DNA of 64,000 nt, from the NCBI RefSeq assembly GCF_009617875.1, contig NZ_BLAV01000001.1:3410001-3474000 (forward strand), in the 5' to 3' direction. Source of the DNA: Prolixibacter sp. NT017. GTDB lineage: Bacteria; Bacteroidota; Bacteroidia; Bacteroidales; Prolixibacteraceae. Below are positions 27,959-36,874 of the stretch, piece by piece. Position 1 is the stretch's first letter, and the number at the start of each line of letters is the position of its first letter. Position numbers and translations under genes: made by a program. Below the pieces are notes generated by a model. That model worked only from the letters and a program-made list of their open reading frames with translations, made no database searches and was not told where the DNA came from.

Positions 27959-27973
27959 CAGGAAAGGATCCAC

Positions 27974-29182
27974 TCAGGAAGAAAATCCGAGGACGCGCTC
28001 ACGCGCTAACAAGCCGGCACCAACCGCTCCTGCTTTTTCTCCCAATTTGGAAAGTTTTATTTCCGTGTCATTGTTGACCAGGTTTAATGAATATTTTTTT
28101 ATGGCACTTTTTATCGGCAATAGAATATAATCTCCTGCTCGTGAAACAGTTCCCCCAACAACCAACAATTCCGGATTAAACAAATTAATCAACCCGGAGA
28201 TAGACCGTCCGAGCTTATTCCCAATCTCCTCGATAATCTCAATAGACAACACATCTTCCTCCAGCGTAGCATTGATGATATCCTCCAACAACAAAGCATC
28301 ATCACTCTCTATCTTACTATGTAATATGGTATTACTTCCATTTCTCACCCGCTCCAGAAAAATTCGGTGAATGGCCAAACCAGAGGCTTCCGTTTCTAAG
28401 CATCCCTTCTTACCGCAATGACATATAATCTCATTATCAAACACATACGTATGCCCAAATTCTCCAGAAAATCCAGACTTACCATAATATAGCTTCCCAT
28501 CCATCACGATACCAATACCAATACCCCAGCTGATATTTACAAAGATCATACTCTTCTCACCCTTTGCAACCCCACTCACATATTCTCCGTAAGCCATTGA
28601 ACGCGAATCATTATCTATAAATGTTCTTACACCAATGCGCTCTTCAATCAATTCACTCAATGGCTTTTCTTCGAAATAAAAATAACTGTAGCTGTATCCT
28701 GATGTAGTATTTACCCGACCGGTAATGTTCACCCCCACACAGTGAATCTTGGTCATCAGCTTTTCCTGATCTTCAATAAAATTACTAATGATATCACAAA
28801 GCTGATTTAATGCTTCCGGAGTGTTTTCCAGGCGATAAGGAATACCTTCTTCAAATTTGACGGTTTCACCTTTAAAATTAACCAGAGCAATATTAACACG
28901 AAAGCGTTTAACATCAACTCCAACGAAATAGCCAGAATCCGGATTCAAACCATACAAATTAGGACGTCGTCCACCACCCGTTTCCTGTTTGCCGAAATCC
29001 TGAACAAATCCATCATCAATTAATTCACCAATCAATTTCGTTGTCGTAGGAACACTCAAATCCAACTCCTTAGCCAGCTCCGCTATTGTACTTGAACCAT
29101 TGACTACATAAAAACGAATAATATTCTTCCGTGTCAAGTCAACTTTGCTTTCAATCTCCGATTCAAAAAACTTATGCTGCAT
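27974..29182 (-). CDS. ROK-family transcriptional repressor
   Basis: 402 residues, NagC/XylR type. Residues about 12-75 are a winged helix-turn-helix (NIIRFYVVNGSSTIAELAKE, then LSVPTTTKLIGELIDDGFV). The ROK sugar-binding domain follows (GVDVKRFRVNIALVNF). The zinc motif HCGKKGCLE is present inside GHTYVFDNEIICHCGKKG, and the end shows LVVGGTVSRAGDYILLPI. Such repressors release DNA when they bind a sugar or sugar phosphate. It lies between the two arms of the locus, divergent from the epimerase operon, and probably controls both. Some catalytic kinases share the fold, but the N-terminal DNA-binding domain argues for a regulator. Confidence 0.93.
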   Translation of the reverse strand: MQHKFFESEIESKVDLTRKNIIRFYVVNGSSTIAELAKELDLSVPTTTKLIGELIDDGFVQDFGKQETGGGRRPNLYGLNPDSGYFVGVDVKRFRVNIALVNFKGETVKFEEGIPYRLENTPEALNQLCDIISNFIEDQEKLMTKIHCVGVNITGRVNTTSGYSYSYFYFEEKPLSELIEERIGVRTFIDNDSRSMAYGEYVSGVAKGEKSMIFVNISWGIGIGIVMDGKLYYGKSGFSGEFGHTYVFDNEIICHCGKKGCLETEASGLAIHRIFLERVRNGSNTILHSKIESDDALLLEDIINATLEEDVLSIEIIEEIGNKLGRSISGLINLFNPELLVVGGTVSRAGDYILLPIKSAIKKYSLNLVNNDTEIKLSKLGEKAGAVGAGLLARERVLGFSS

Positions 29183-29573
29183 ATTAATATTAGGTAACCT
29201 CAGGACTTCCTAAGACAATGAAACAACTTATAACTAAAACAAATTTACAAAAAAACCTCTAGTATTGACATAATTCCATATCCCAAACAGAACAATCACC
29301 TGCATTAAGACAAAATAATACTAAGACAATACCCTCAAAGCGAATTTATTCATTTTATAAATCATTTTATTTAAATTATTTTATTAATTTGGCATCTATT
29401 ATTTAAATATTTTATTTTTATTTGTTTAATAACAAGATGAAATGTAAAATTGCGGAATATGAACTGACTGGGCGCCCACAATTCTGCTATATAAAAGCGA
29501 AGTCAGACACCCCTTTCAGATTCTCAAAGACAGTTTATACTGTAACGCCGCAAAAAAATAAAAACGAAAACCA
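29183..29573. other. divergent regulatory region between ROK and epimerase genes
   Basis: 391 bases, about three-quarters A+T. It holds three direct copies of TAAGACAA (29212-29219, 29306-29313, 29322-29329) and the inverted repeat TTGTT-TAAT-AACAA at 29422-29435. No clear TAnnTTTG promoter and no gene are seen. Confidence 0.55.
29422..29436. promoter_or_regulatory. candidate ROK operator upstream of the epimerase operon
   Basis: TTGTT-TAAT-AACAA followed by G, which gives TTGT-N6-ACAAG, the same core and spacing as 27631-27646. It is about 140 bases before the epimerase start. Confidence 0.5.
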
Positions 29574-30794
29574 ATGATTAATTCAGAACTGAACCGATAT
29601 GCAGCGTTATATCAAACAGAATTACTGGATAACGTTATGCCTTTTTGGACAGAACACTCTGTCGATAAAACATTTGGTGGATACTTTACCTGCCTCACAA
29701 GAGAAGGAAATGTATTTGACACAGATAAATTTGTATGGTTGCAGGGACGCCAGGTATGGATGTTTGCCATGTTATATAACAATGTAGAAAAGAAAAAGGC
29801 ATGGCTCGACATTGCATTGAACGGAGCCGATTTTCTGAAGAAATATGGAAGAGATAAAGAAGGTAACTGGTACTTTTCCCTGACACGAGAAGGAACTCCC
29901 CTGATACAGGCTTACAACATATTCTCAGACTGCTTTGCGGCGATGGCCTTTGGCGAACTTTACAAAGCCACCGGTACCGAAGAATTTAAACAAATAGCTG
30001 TATCAACATACTATCAAATACTGGAACGCCAGGAGCATCCCAAAGGCATATATGATAAATCAGTTCCCGGGACACGCCCACTCATCAACTTTGCCTTACC
30101 AATGATACTGTGCAACCTGTCCCTCTCCCTGGAAGATGTTCTGGGCAGTCAGACCACGGCCAAAATAGTTCCGGAATTGATAAACAACATCATGACCAAC
30201 TTTTACCAGGAGGATACCGGTCTAATCCTGGAAAACGTTTCTCCGGAAGGTAAATTTGTTGACAGTTTTGAAGGGCGCCTAATCAGTCCCGGACATGTCA
30301 ACGAATCGATGTGGTTTCTGATGGATCTGGCTATCCGATACAACGATCAATCTCTGATTGAACAAGCCGAGAGAATATTGTTACGCAATACGGAATTCGG
30401 CTGGGACAAAAAATACGGTGGGATATTTTACTTTCTGGACTACAAAGGTTACCCGCCCCAGCAACTGGAATGGGATCAAAAACTTTGGTGGGTCCATTTG
30501 GAAACGCTGATTGCCATGGCCAAATGTTACAAGCTAACAGGTAATCAAAGTTGCAAGAATTGGTTTGAAGAAATACACCAATATTCATGGAAGCACTTTA
30601 AAGATCCGGAACACAATGAATGGTTTGGATATCTCGACAGAAGAGGGGAAACATTACTTACATTAAAAGGAGGAAAATGGAAAGGAAGCTTTCATGTTCC
30701 CAGAGCTATGTATGAAATATGGAAAACCTTATCCTCGCCATCACCATTACAGAAAGATTCGGCAACTCTATCAAATTCCCGAAACAAGCTTTAA
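29574..30794 (+). CDS. AGE-family sugar 2-epimerase/isomerase
   Basis: 406 residues of the N-acylglucosamine 2-epimerase superfamily, an (alpha/alpha)6 barrel acting in the cytoplasm; no signal peptide. Active-site blocks are present: VWLQGRQVWMF (Arg), SPGHVNESMW (His), KLWWVHLETL (His) and the C-terminal KGGKWKGSFHVPRAM (His), the last very close to bacterial NanE/renin-binding-protein-like epimerases. Possible reactions are N-acetylmannosamine/N-acetylglucosamine or glucose/mannose interconversion. No other sialic acid gene is near, so a neutral hexose is equally possible. It leads a three-gene operon with a DUF4434 protein and a sugar porter. Confidence 0.88.
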   Translation: MINSELNRYAALYQTELLDNVMPFWTEHSVDKTFGGYFTCLTREGNVFDTDKFVWLQGRQVWMFAMLYNNVEKKKAWLDIALNGADFLKKYGRDKEGNWYFSLTREGTPLIQAYNIFSDCFAAMAFGELYKATGTEEFKQIAVSTYYQILERQEHPKGIYDKSVPGTRPLINFALPMILCNLSLSLEDVLGSQTTAKIVPELINNIMTNFYQEDTGLILENVSPEGKFVDSFEGRLISPGHVNESMWFLMDLAIRYNDQSLIEQAERILLRNTEFGWDKKYGGIFYFLDYKGYPPQQLEWDQKLWWVHLETLIAMAKCYKLTGNQSCKNWFEEIHQYSWKHFKDPEHNEWFGYLDRRGETLLTLKGGKWKGSFHVPRAMYEIWKTLSSPSPLQKDSATLSNSRNKL

Positions 30795-30855
30795 CGACTC
30801 TATTTGCTTTTAATAACATAAAGACACCAAAGTATATAACCCAACAATCGATGTT

Positions 30856-31944
30856 ATGAATAACAAAGAGGACTCACGCCGTAATTTCCTGAAAAAACTG
30901 GGTGCCACAAGCGCTTTGGCCATAACGGGGACGCAACTTCTTGGCCAATCTGAAAATACAGGACTAAAACCTTATTCTCTATCAGAAGATTACATCGTTC
31001 CGAAAGAAAATGGATTAAGAATTACCGGAACCTTTTTGGATGAAATATCACACGACATACCTCATCAAAACTGGGGAGAAAAAGAGTGGGACGCCGATTT
31101 TCAGCACATGAAAGCCATTGGCATCGATACAGTCATAATGATTCGATCCGGTTACCGAAAGTTTATTACTTATCCATCTGCCTACCTTTTAAAAAAAGGA
31201 TGCTACAAACCCTCTGTCGATACGCTGGAACTTTTTCTGCGACTTGCCGACAAGTATGGCATGAAATTTTACTTCGGACTTTACGACTCAGGGAGATACT
31301 GGGACACAGGCGATATGAAATATGAGGTCGAGGACAACAAATATGTAATCGATGAAGTCTGGAAAAACTATGGGAGAAGATTTAAAAGCTTCCAGGGATG
31401 GTATATCAGCGGAGAAATAAGTCGCAAAACGAAAGGGGCTATCGGAGCTTTTCACACAATGGGAAAACAGTGCAAGGATGTATCGAATGGCCTGCCGACT
31501 TTTATCTCTCCGTGGATCGACGGGAAGAAAGCAGTAGAGGCAGCATCGGATAGCCTCACCAAAAATAATGCGGTTTCCGTTCAGGAACACAAAGAGGAAT
31601 GGGACGAAATATTCGATGGAATTCATGATGTGGTCGATGCCTGTGCCTTTCAGGACGGACATATCGACTATGATGAACTAGATGCTTTCTTCGAAGTAAA
31701 CAAGGAATTGGCACGAAAATATCACATGGAGTGCTGGACCAATGCAGAAACCTTTGACCGGGATATGCCCATTCGCTTTTTACCCATTAAATTTGACAAA
31801 CTCAGGTTGAAACTGGAGGCCGCAAGAAGGGCTGGTTATGACAAGGGGATTACTTTCGAATTTTCTCATTTTATGAGTCCACAGTCTGCTTATCTTCAAG
31901 CCGGGCACCTATACAATCGATATAGGGAATATTTCAATATCTGA
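30856..31944 (+). CDS. third DUF4434-like protein, Tat-type leader
   Basis: 362 residues beginning MNNKEDSRRNFLKKLGATSA, a Tat-type leader. The body is a divergent member of the same barrel family as the proteins at 16051-17112 and 17182-18576. It shows FQGWYISGEI (Glu187) and CWTNAETFD (Glu298), aligning with the paired Glu residues of those proteins. Its placement with the epimerase and transporter, rather than the SusCD arm, suggests that it releases the monosaccharide imported by the next gene. Activity unknown. Confidence 0.8.
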   Translation: MNNKEDSRRNFLKKLGATSALAITGTQLLGQSENTGLKPYSLSEDYIVPKENGLRITGTFLDEISHDIPHQNWGEKEWDADFQHMKAIGIDTVIMIRSGYRKFITYPSAYLLKKGCYKPSVDTLELFLRLADKYGMKFYFGLYDSGRYWDTGDMKYEVEDNKYVIDEVWKNYGRRFKSFQGWYISGEISRKTKGAIGAFHTMGKQCKDVSNGLPTFISPWIDGKKAVEAASDSLTKNNAVSVQEHKEEWDEIFDGIHDVVDACAFQDGHIDYDELDAFFEVNKELARKYHMECWTNAETFDRDMPIRFLPIKFDKLRLKLEAARRAGYDKGITFEFSHFMSPQSAYLQAGHLYNRYREYFNI

Positions 31945-31976
31945 ACTGACTAAAATAACGACTTAAACACTTCATC

Positions 31977-33398
31977 GTGAAAAAAAATCATACGAATAGT
32001 GAGAATATGGGCTACGTACTGTTCTTATCGATTGTCGCAGCCTTGGGAGGATTTCTGTTTGGATACGATACGGCAGTCATTTCAGGTACGATTAAGGGCG
32101 TATCCACCCAATTCAACATGAATGACATTCAGTCAGGATGGTTCGTTGGATCCGCATTGCTTGGCTCAATTGGTGGCGTATTGGTAGCCGGTCGGCTAAG
32201 CGATCTTTTTGGTCGTCGGCCGGTACTTTTTGCATCAGCTGTTCTATTCTCTGCGTCCGCCATTGGCTGTATGCTTTCTCCAAATGAACAGTGGCTGGTG
32301 TTCTATCGCATCATAGGAGGAATCGGTATTGGTGTTGCTTCAGTTATTTCTCCCCTTTATATTTCCGAAATATCTGTACCTCGTTACCGTGGCCGACTTG
32401 TTTCACTCTATCAATTAGCCATTACCGTCGGTTTTTTGGGTGCCTATATGGTGAATTATGCACTCAAGATACAGGCAGAGAACTGGCAGGTTTCGGCAAA
32501 TATTCAATCTGGCTGGATAAACCTGGTTTTCGAAGAAGAAGTATGGAGATCCATGCTTGGAGCTGAAGCCATACCTGCACTGCTTTTCTTCATTACCTTG
32601 TTTTTTATTCCGGAGAGCCCGCGTTGGTTAATTGTCAAACACAAAAACACACAATCACTGCGAATTCTAAGCCGAATTCAAGGTGAAGAGACCGCAATAG
32701 CCCAACTAAAGGAAATAAAACGAATGGTACAGCTTGAAGTGCAATCGAACTGGAGACTCTTGTTTCAGCATGGGTACCGCACCGCTATGATAATAGGAAT
32801 ATCATTGGCCATCTTAGGACAATTCATGGGGGTCAATGCAGTATTATACTACGGCCCAAGCATCTTTGAACAAACTGGACTTTCGGAAGGTGATTCCCTT
32901 TTTTACCAGGTCTTTGTTGGCCTGATAAATGTTATTTCTACGGTCATTGCTATTTGGTTGATTGACAAAATTGGTCGGAAAAAACTGATATATTATGGGG
33001 TCTCAGTCATGTTAGTCTCACTTATTTTGATCGCCTTGTATTTCCAAATCAACAAAACCAGCATGGTGATCCCTCCGGTTACCTTACTCGTATTGATCCT
33101 GGCCTATATTTTCGGATGCGCGATATCCATTTGTGTAGTTATCTGGGTATTGCTGTCAGAAATGTACCCAACAAAAGTTCGAGGTGCCGCTATGTCTTTT
33201 GCAGGCTTCTCCCTTTGGGTAGGAACCTACCTGATAGGCCAATTGACTCCATGGCTTATGACCTCTCTGTCAGCAACAGGCTTGTTTTTGCTTTTTGCTT
33301 TAATGTGCCTGCCCTATTTATGGATTACCTGGAAACTAGTCCCCGAAACAACGGGTAAATCGCTGGAAGAAATTGAACAAATGTGGATGACACATTGA
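31977..33398 (+). CDS. MFS sugar porter
   Basis: A 473-residue inner-membrane symporter with 12 helices, of the sugar porter family (XylE/GalP type). Signatures are GGFLFGYDTAVISGTI in helix 1, GRLSDLFGRRPVL between helices 2 and 3, SEISVPRYRGRLVSLYQ, PESPRWL after helix 6, DKIGRKKL between 8 and 9, and PETTGKSLEEIEQ at the C-terminus. It imports a hexose or pentose with protons, probably the product of periplasmic glycan cleavage. The start at 31977 is GTG. It is the last gene of the operon and is followed by a long hairpin terminator. Confidence 0.93.
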   Translation: MKKNHTNSENMGYVLFLSIVAALGGFLFGYDTAVISGTIKGVSTQFNMNDIQSGWFVGSALLGSIGGVLVAGRLSDLFGRRPVLFASAVLFSASAIGCMLSPNEQWLVFYRIIGGIGIGVASVISPLYISEISVPRYRGRLVSLYQLAITVGFLGAYMVNYALKIQAENWQVSANIQSGWINLVFEEEVWRSMLGAEAIPALLFFITLFFIPESPRWLIVKHKNTQSLRILSRIQGEETAIAQLKEIKRMVQLEVQSNWRLLFQHGYRTAMIIGISLAILGQFMGVNAVLYYGPSIFEQTGLSEGDSLFYQVFVGLINVISTVIAIWLIDKIGRKKLIYYGVSVMLVSLILIALYFQINKTSMVIPPVTLLVLILAYIFGCAISICVVIWVLLSEMYPTKVRGAAMSFAGFSLWVGTYLIGQLTPWLMTSLSATGLFLLFALMCLPYLWITWKLVPETTGKSLEEIEQMWMTH

Positions 33399-33430
33399 AT
33401 CATTCACCCACAAATGTAGATTATAAAACC

Positions 33431-33478
33431 AATTCCATGAGAATTTTTGTTAATCCAAAAGTTCTTATGGAATTTTTT
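33431..33478 (+). terminator. 19-bp hairpin terminator after the sugar porter operon
   Basis: Arms 33431-33449 and 33456-33474 pair along 19 positions with only two G-T wobbles and a six-base loop, then a T-rich run (33473-33478). It starts about 30 bases past the stop codon. Confidence 0.85.
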
Positions 33479-33510
33479 GAAAGAGGTAACCACTAAAACC
33501 AAACGTCAAG

Positions 33511-35481
33511 TTAGAATTGGTAAGTAAATCCAATCGTGAAGAGTTCCTGGAACTGCCATTTAGCTTTCTTACCGATTTCGTTACCAGTAGCATCGTAAAC
33601 CGGAAATTTGGTATCATCATCATAAATCAGGTGCGTCATGATTCGGGTGTTGATAGATTGAGTTACCTTCATGACCAGCGTTTGTTCCCAGTCGAAATCG
33701 AATTTGGTAAACGGATACCGGTAGTTGACAAACATCTGACCAGCTGTTTCGTAATGAATGTTTTCGACGATGTCCTTCTTGAAAGTTGTTTTTACAATGA
33801 AACCGGGTTCCCATAATTTCTTTTCTCCGGGTTTCAATCCATAGTTTGTTGGATCAATCTCCGTTGTATCACGAACATACGTGGTTTTGGAAGTAAGTGG
33901 AGAAATAAACAACGAGAAATCAGCGTTCGGCTTGTAATCCAAACCAATAGAAAAAGTCACATATCCCGGAGCCATAAATGCGGAAATAGGCTTTTGATGA
34001 TCGGGATCGGAATACCCCTTGGTCATCTGGGTCTTAAAGTCAAAATCTGCCGAATAATACCACCGGTTAAAGGCAGAATATCCCAAACGGGATTGGTATT
34101 CGATTTTATCGTCGTTCTTCTGTAGTCCTTTGGTATCCGTCCGGTTCATCCCATAACGAAGCTCAAAGTTGTTCTCCCATTTCATTTTCTTCTTCGAATA
34201 ATTGACATGGTATTTGGCCACAGCCAGGGCGGACAGTGAACTCTCGCCTCCCTTGGCCCAGTTTTTTAACGTTGTTTGTGTGAATCCCAGCGAACCGTCT
34301 CCCCCCATTTCCCAGGGTGATAATTTTGGAGTGATGGTAGGCATTGTCAACAAATTGTCATCGGGCTGTTCCCGCTTGATGGTTATTTCCCGACGGTCGG
34401 TGGTCGTAAAGCGCTGAATCTGGACTCCATCGTCAATAATGACGTCCACTTTCCCCTTCCCCCGGTTTTTCATGATAACGCCCAGTGAGTCGTTTTGAAC
34501 ATTTTTCAGGTAAAACCGAATGGGCGGCATCGGGTGGTTGGCGGTCCACATCGACTTTTGCTCTCCTGCCAGATTGGTAAAGCTCAATTTCACCGAATCG
34601 GCAGCGGCATACTGTGTTAGAAAACGCAATGCCATTCGAAGTGAATCATTCGTAGCAGCCACTGCTCCGTCATTGTAGTATGATAATTTATCGTAGTTGC
34701 TTTGCTCCACTTTCTTCCGGTAAGCCTGAGCTGCCGAATCGATAAACTGCTGTATATATTCTGAACGATACTTTGCAATCACCGAATCGCGGTAGCTGGT
34801 TAAAACCGAATCGTTGTAACGCAACCGGCACGATTCGACCACACTGCTCCGAATAGAATCGAAGGCCGCCGGCGAAATTGAATCGGTTACTCCGAGATTG
34901 GTAAAATGCCTGGTAAGACAGCGCCTAAAAGCTGCCGGCATTTGCTTCAGCGAGTCGCTCAGCAATCGTTGTGGATCCATCGCAGGAATGAGCCGTACCT
35001 CTTTCTCGACATTTTCCAGCAACGATTCCGGAACTTCAATCATGCTGCTCTCCAGACTATCGGCCCATTGCTTTTGCAACGATTTCATCTGCTCGTCCAG
35101 CTGAGCCGAAGTAACATACCCGGGCACTTTTCCCGGGTGAGGAATATCCTGAGGTCGCCGATCGTAAATGTACACCACACCGTAATCAGCCAGCAGCTTT
35201 TTCATCTCCACCACCGACGTATCGACGGACTGATTTTCGGCGTAGTTTAATACGCCTTTGATGGCTTTCTGGTATGTACGATCGGTTAGATACCACTCCC
35301 CTCCCGAGTACATGATCCGGTTCAAATAATTCACACTCCACTTTAACGTATCCATCGGATTTTCCGGCTGATCACGACGTTGATCCTTTTTCACAGAAGC
35401 AGAACCTTCTGTTTTGGCCCATACAGGACCGGCCAACATCGTAACGAATGCCAGCAATAAGACCGGAAATATTTTTGACAT
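33511..35481 (-). CDS. DUF3078 protein, probable outer-membrane beta-barrel
   Basis: 656 residues from the ATG at 35481, which places the signal at the start (MSKIFPVLLLAFVTMLAG). The N-terminal 350 residues are helical and rich in Ser and Asp (many DSL/DSV turns). The C-terminal 270 residues match DUF3078: GSLGFTQTTLKNWAKGGESS, then alternating strands (KMKWENNFELRYG; YYSADFDFKTQM) ending WQFQELFTIGFTYQF, a typical last barrel strand. Its function is unknown, and the family is confined to Bacteroidota. It is monocistronic with its own -7 box. Confidence 0.85.
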   Translation of the reverse strand: MSKIFPVLLLAFVTMLAGPVWAKTEGSASVKKDQRRDQPENPMDTLKWSVNYLNRIMYSGGEWYLTDRTYQKAIKGVLNYAENQSVDTSVVEMKKLLADYGVVYIYDRRPQDIPHPGKVPGYVTSAQLDEQMKSLQKQWADSLESSMIEVPESLLENVEKEVRLIPAMDPQRLLSDSLKQMPAAFRRCLTRHFTNLGVTDSISPAAFDSIRSSVVESCRLRYNDSVLTSYRDSVIAKYRSEYIQQFIDSAAQAYRKKVEQSNYDKLSYYNDGAVAATNDSLRMALRFLTQYAAADSVKLSFTNLAGEQKSMWTANHPMPPIRFYLKNVQNDSLGVIMKNRGKGKVDVIIDDGVQIQRFTTTDRREITIKREQPDDNLLTMPTITPKLSPWEMGGDGSLGFTQTTLKNWAKGGESSLSALAVAKYHVNYSKKKMKWENNFELRYGMNRTDTKGLQKNDDKIEYQSRLGYSAFNRWYYSADFDFKTQMTKGYSDPDHQKPISAFMAPGYVTFSIGLDYKPNADFSLFISPLTSKTTYVRDTTEIDPTNYGLKPGEKKLWEPGFIVKTTFKKDIVENIHYETAGQMFVNYRYPFTKFDFDWEQTLVMKVTQSINTRIMTHLIYDDDTKFPVYDATGNEIGKKAKWQFQELFTIGFTYQF

Positions 35482-35508
35482 AATTACTTCCCCTGGTTTG
35501 GTTTGACA

Positions 35509-35516
35509 CAAAAATA
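35509..35516 (-). promoter_or_regulatory. -7 box for the DUF3078 gene
   Basis: On the minus strand TATTTTTG (plus CAAAAATA) matches TAnnTTTG, 28 bases before the ATG. The -33 position reads TTTA, a weak match. Confidence 0.55.
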
Positions 35517-35729
35517 ACGATTCAGGACAGATTTATAAAAAGATTTAAAATCATTCCTTCCAACTTTATGTATATCCATTTTCGTGCCATTTTATTCCGG
35601 AAACCAAAGAAAATATTCATCTCAATTATCATTTCGAAATATTATATATAAAAAACCTCCCGGGAATAAGCTATCGGAATGACAACTCATCCGCCGGAAG
35701 GCGTTCGAAACATATGAAGGTATTCTATT

Positions 35730-36848
35730 TTATGCCGTTTTCCGGTACCGCATCACGGCCAGCGAGAACATAACGACGCCATATCCCAGCATGGAAAAAA
35801 ACTCGTACTTCAAGTCGAAAAATCCTGAGCCTTTCAGCACCACATTCCGAATCACTTTCATCATGTAATACAGCGGATTCAGATGGTCGAGCAACTGGGC
35901 CCACTTCGGCATACTTTCCACCGGAGTGAACAAGCCGCTCATCAGGATAAAAATCAGCAGGAAAAAATAACTCAGGAAGAAAACCTGCTGCTGCGTATCG
36001 GAAACAACCGAGATGAACAGCCCAAGCCCCATGGTACCCAGCAGGAAAACTGTTGTAAATCCGTATAATACCAGGATATTTCCATGAAAAGGCAGGTTAA
36101 ATACCAGCTTGGCTATGAGCAGTCCAAATGACAACACTACCAGTGCAATCACCAGGAAAGGAATCATTTTGGCTGCAATAAACTGGTACTTTTTAATGGG
36201 AGTCACATTGAGCTGCTCCATAGTGCCAATCTCTTTTTCCCGAACCAGGTTAACCGCCGACAGAAACATCCCGATTAGCGTAACCAGAATCACTAATACC
36301 CCTGGCGCCATATAGAACGCATAAATAAGCGTCGGATTGTACCAGTACCGCGACGAGACATCGATTTTTTGCGGCGGATCGAATTTGGAAACTCCCATCC
36401 AGCTCGCCCGGAGATTGTTGTTGTAATCCCTTATTAATGAATTCATGTACGACCAGGTCAACTCGGCGGACATACTATTAATGGCATCGACGCGCAACTG
36501 CAGCGATACTTTGTTATCCCGTCTCAAGTCACGCTCAAAATGCTGGGGAATATCAAGCACAACATTAGCCTTGCCTTTTAATAATTGGTCATCTGCGTCG
36601 AAATCAGCATCGTTTACCCGGGTTACCTTGAAAAACGGATTTCCCTCAAGCTTATTCACCAGCTGCCGCGATGCGTCACTCATATCCTGATCGATCACCA
36701 AAACATCCGACTTTTTCAGTTCCAATGTGGCTGCATTCACCAGAATAAGCATCTGCACAATGGGCATCACAAAAATGACGGGCCACATCGATTTGTTCCG
36801 AATAATCTGGATGAATTCTTTTTGAAGAAGATATCGTAATATTTTCAT
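35730..36848 (-). CDS. ABC-2 type permease (second of pair)
   Basis: 372 residues. An N-terminal helix (IIRNKSMWPVIFVMPIVQML), a large periplasmic domain (about 45-170) and five C-terminal helices give the ABC2_membrane_3 layout of YhhJ/YbhR-type exporters. The coupling motif EKEIGTMEQLNVTPIKKYQF lies after the second helix. It probably pairs with the permease encoded 26 bases upstream to form the membrane part of the exporter energised by the two ATPases. It is the last gene of the TetR operon. Confidence 0.92.
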   Translation of the reverse strand: MKILRYLLQKEFIQIIRNKSMWPVIFVMPIVQMLILVNAATLELKKSDVLVIDQDMSDASRQLVNKLEGNPFFKVTRVNDADFDADDQLLKGKANVVLDIPQHFERDLRRDNKVSLQLRVDAINSMSAELTWSYMNSLIRDYNNNLRASWMGVSKFDPPQKIDVSSRYWYNPTLIYAFYMAPGVLVILVTLIGMFLSAVNLVREKEIGTMEQLNVTPIKKYQFIAAKMIPFLVIALVVLSFGLLIAKLVFNLPFHGNILVLYGFTTVFLLGTMGLGLFISVVSDTQQQVFFLSYFFLLIFILMSGLFTPVESMPKWAQLLDHLNPLYYMMKVIRNVVLKGSGFFDLKYEFFSMLGYGVVMFSLAVMRYRKTA

Positions 36849-36874
36849 TTCTCGTTCTGTTTAAATTCGTTCTT

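Larger units (their letters stand above)
27414..27973. other. AT-rich region between susC and the ROK repressor gene
   Basis: 560 bases. From left to right: the susC leader with a 10-bp perfect hairpin (27475-27504); an inverted repeat TTGT-N6-ACAAG (27631-27646); a short palindrome GTAAATTTAC (27675-27684); a very AT-rich stretch; and two minus-strand terminators of the ROK gene (27884-27909, 27928-27958). A 65-codon leftward open frame at 27753-27950 runs through both terminators and is not believed. I could not find a good TAnnTTTG box for susC. Confidence 0.6.
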
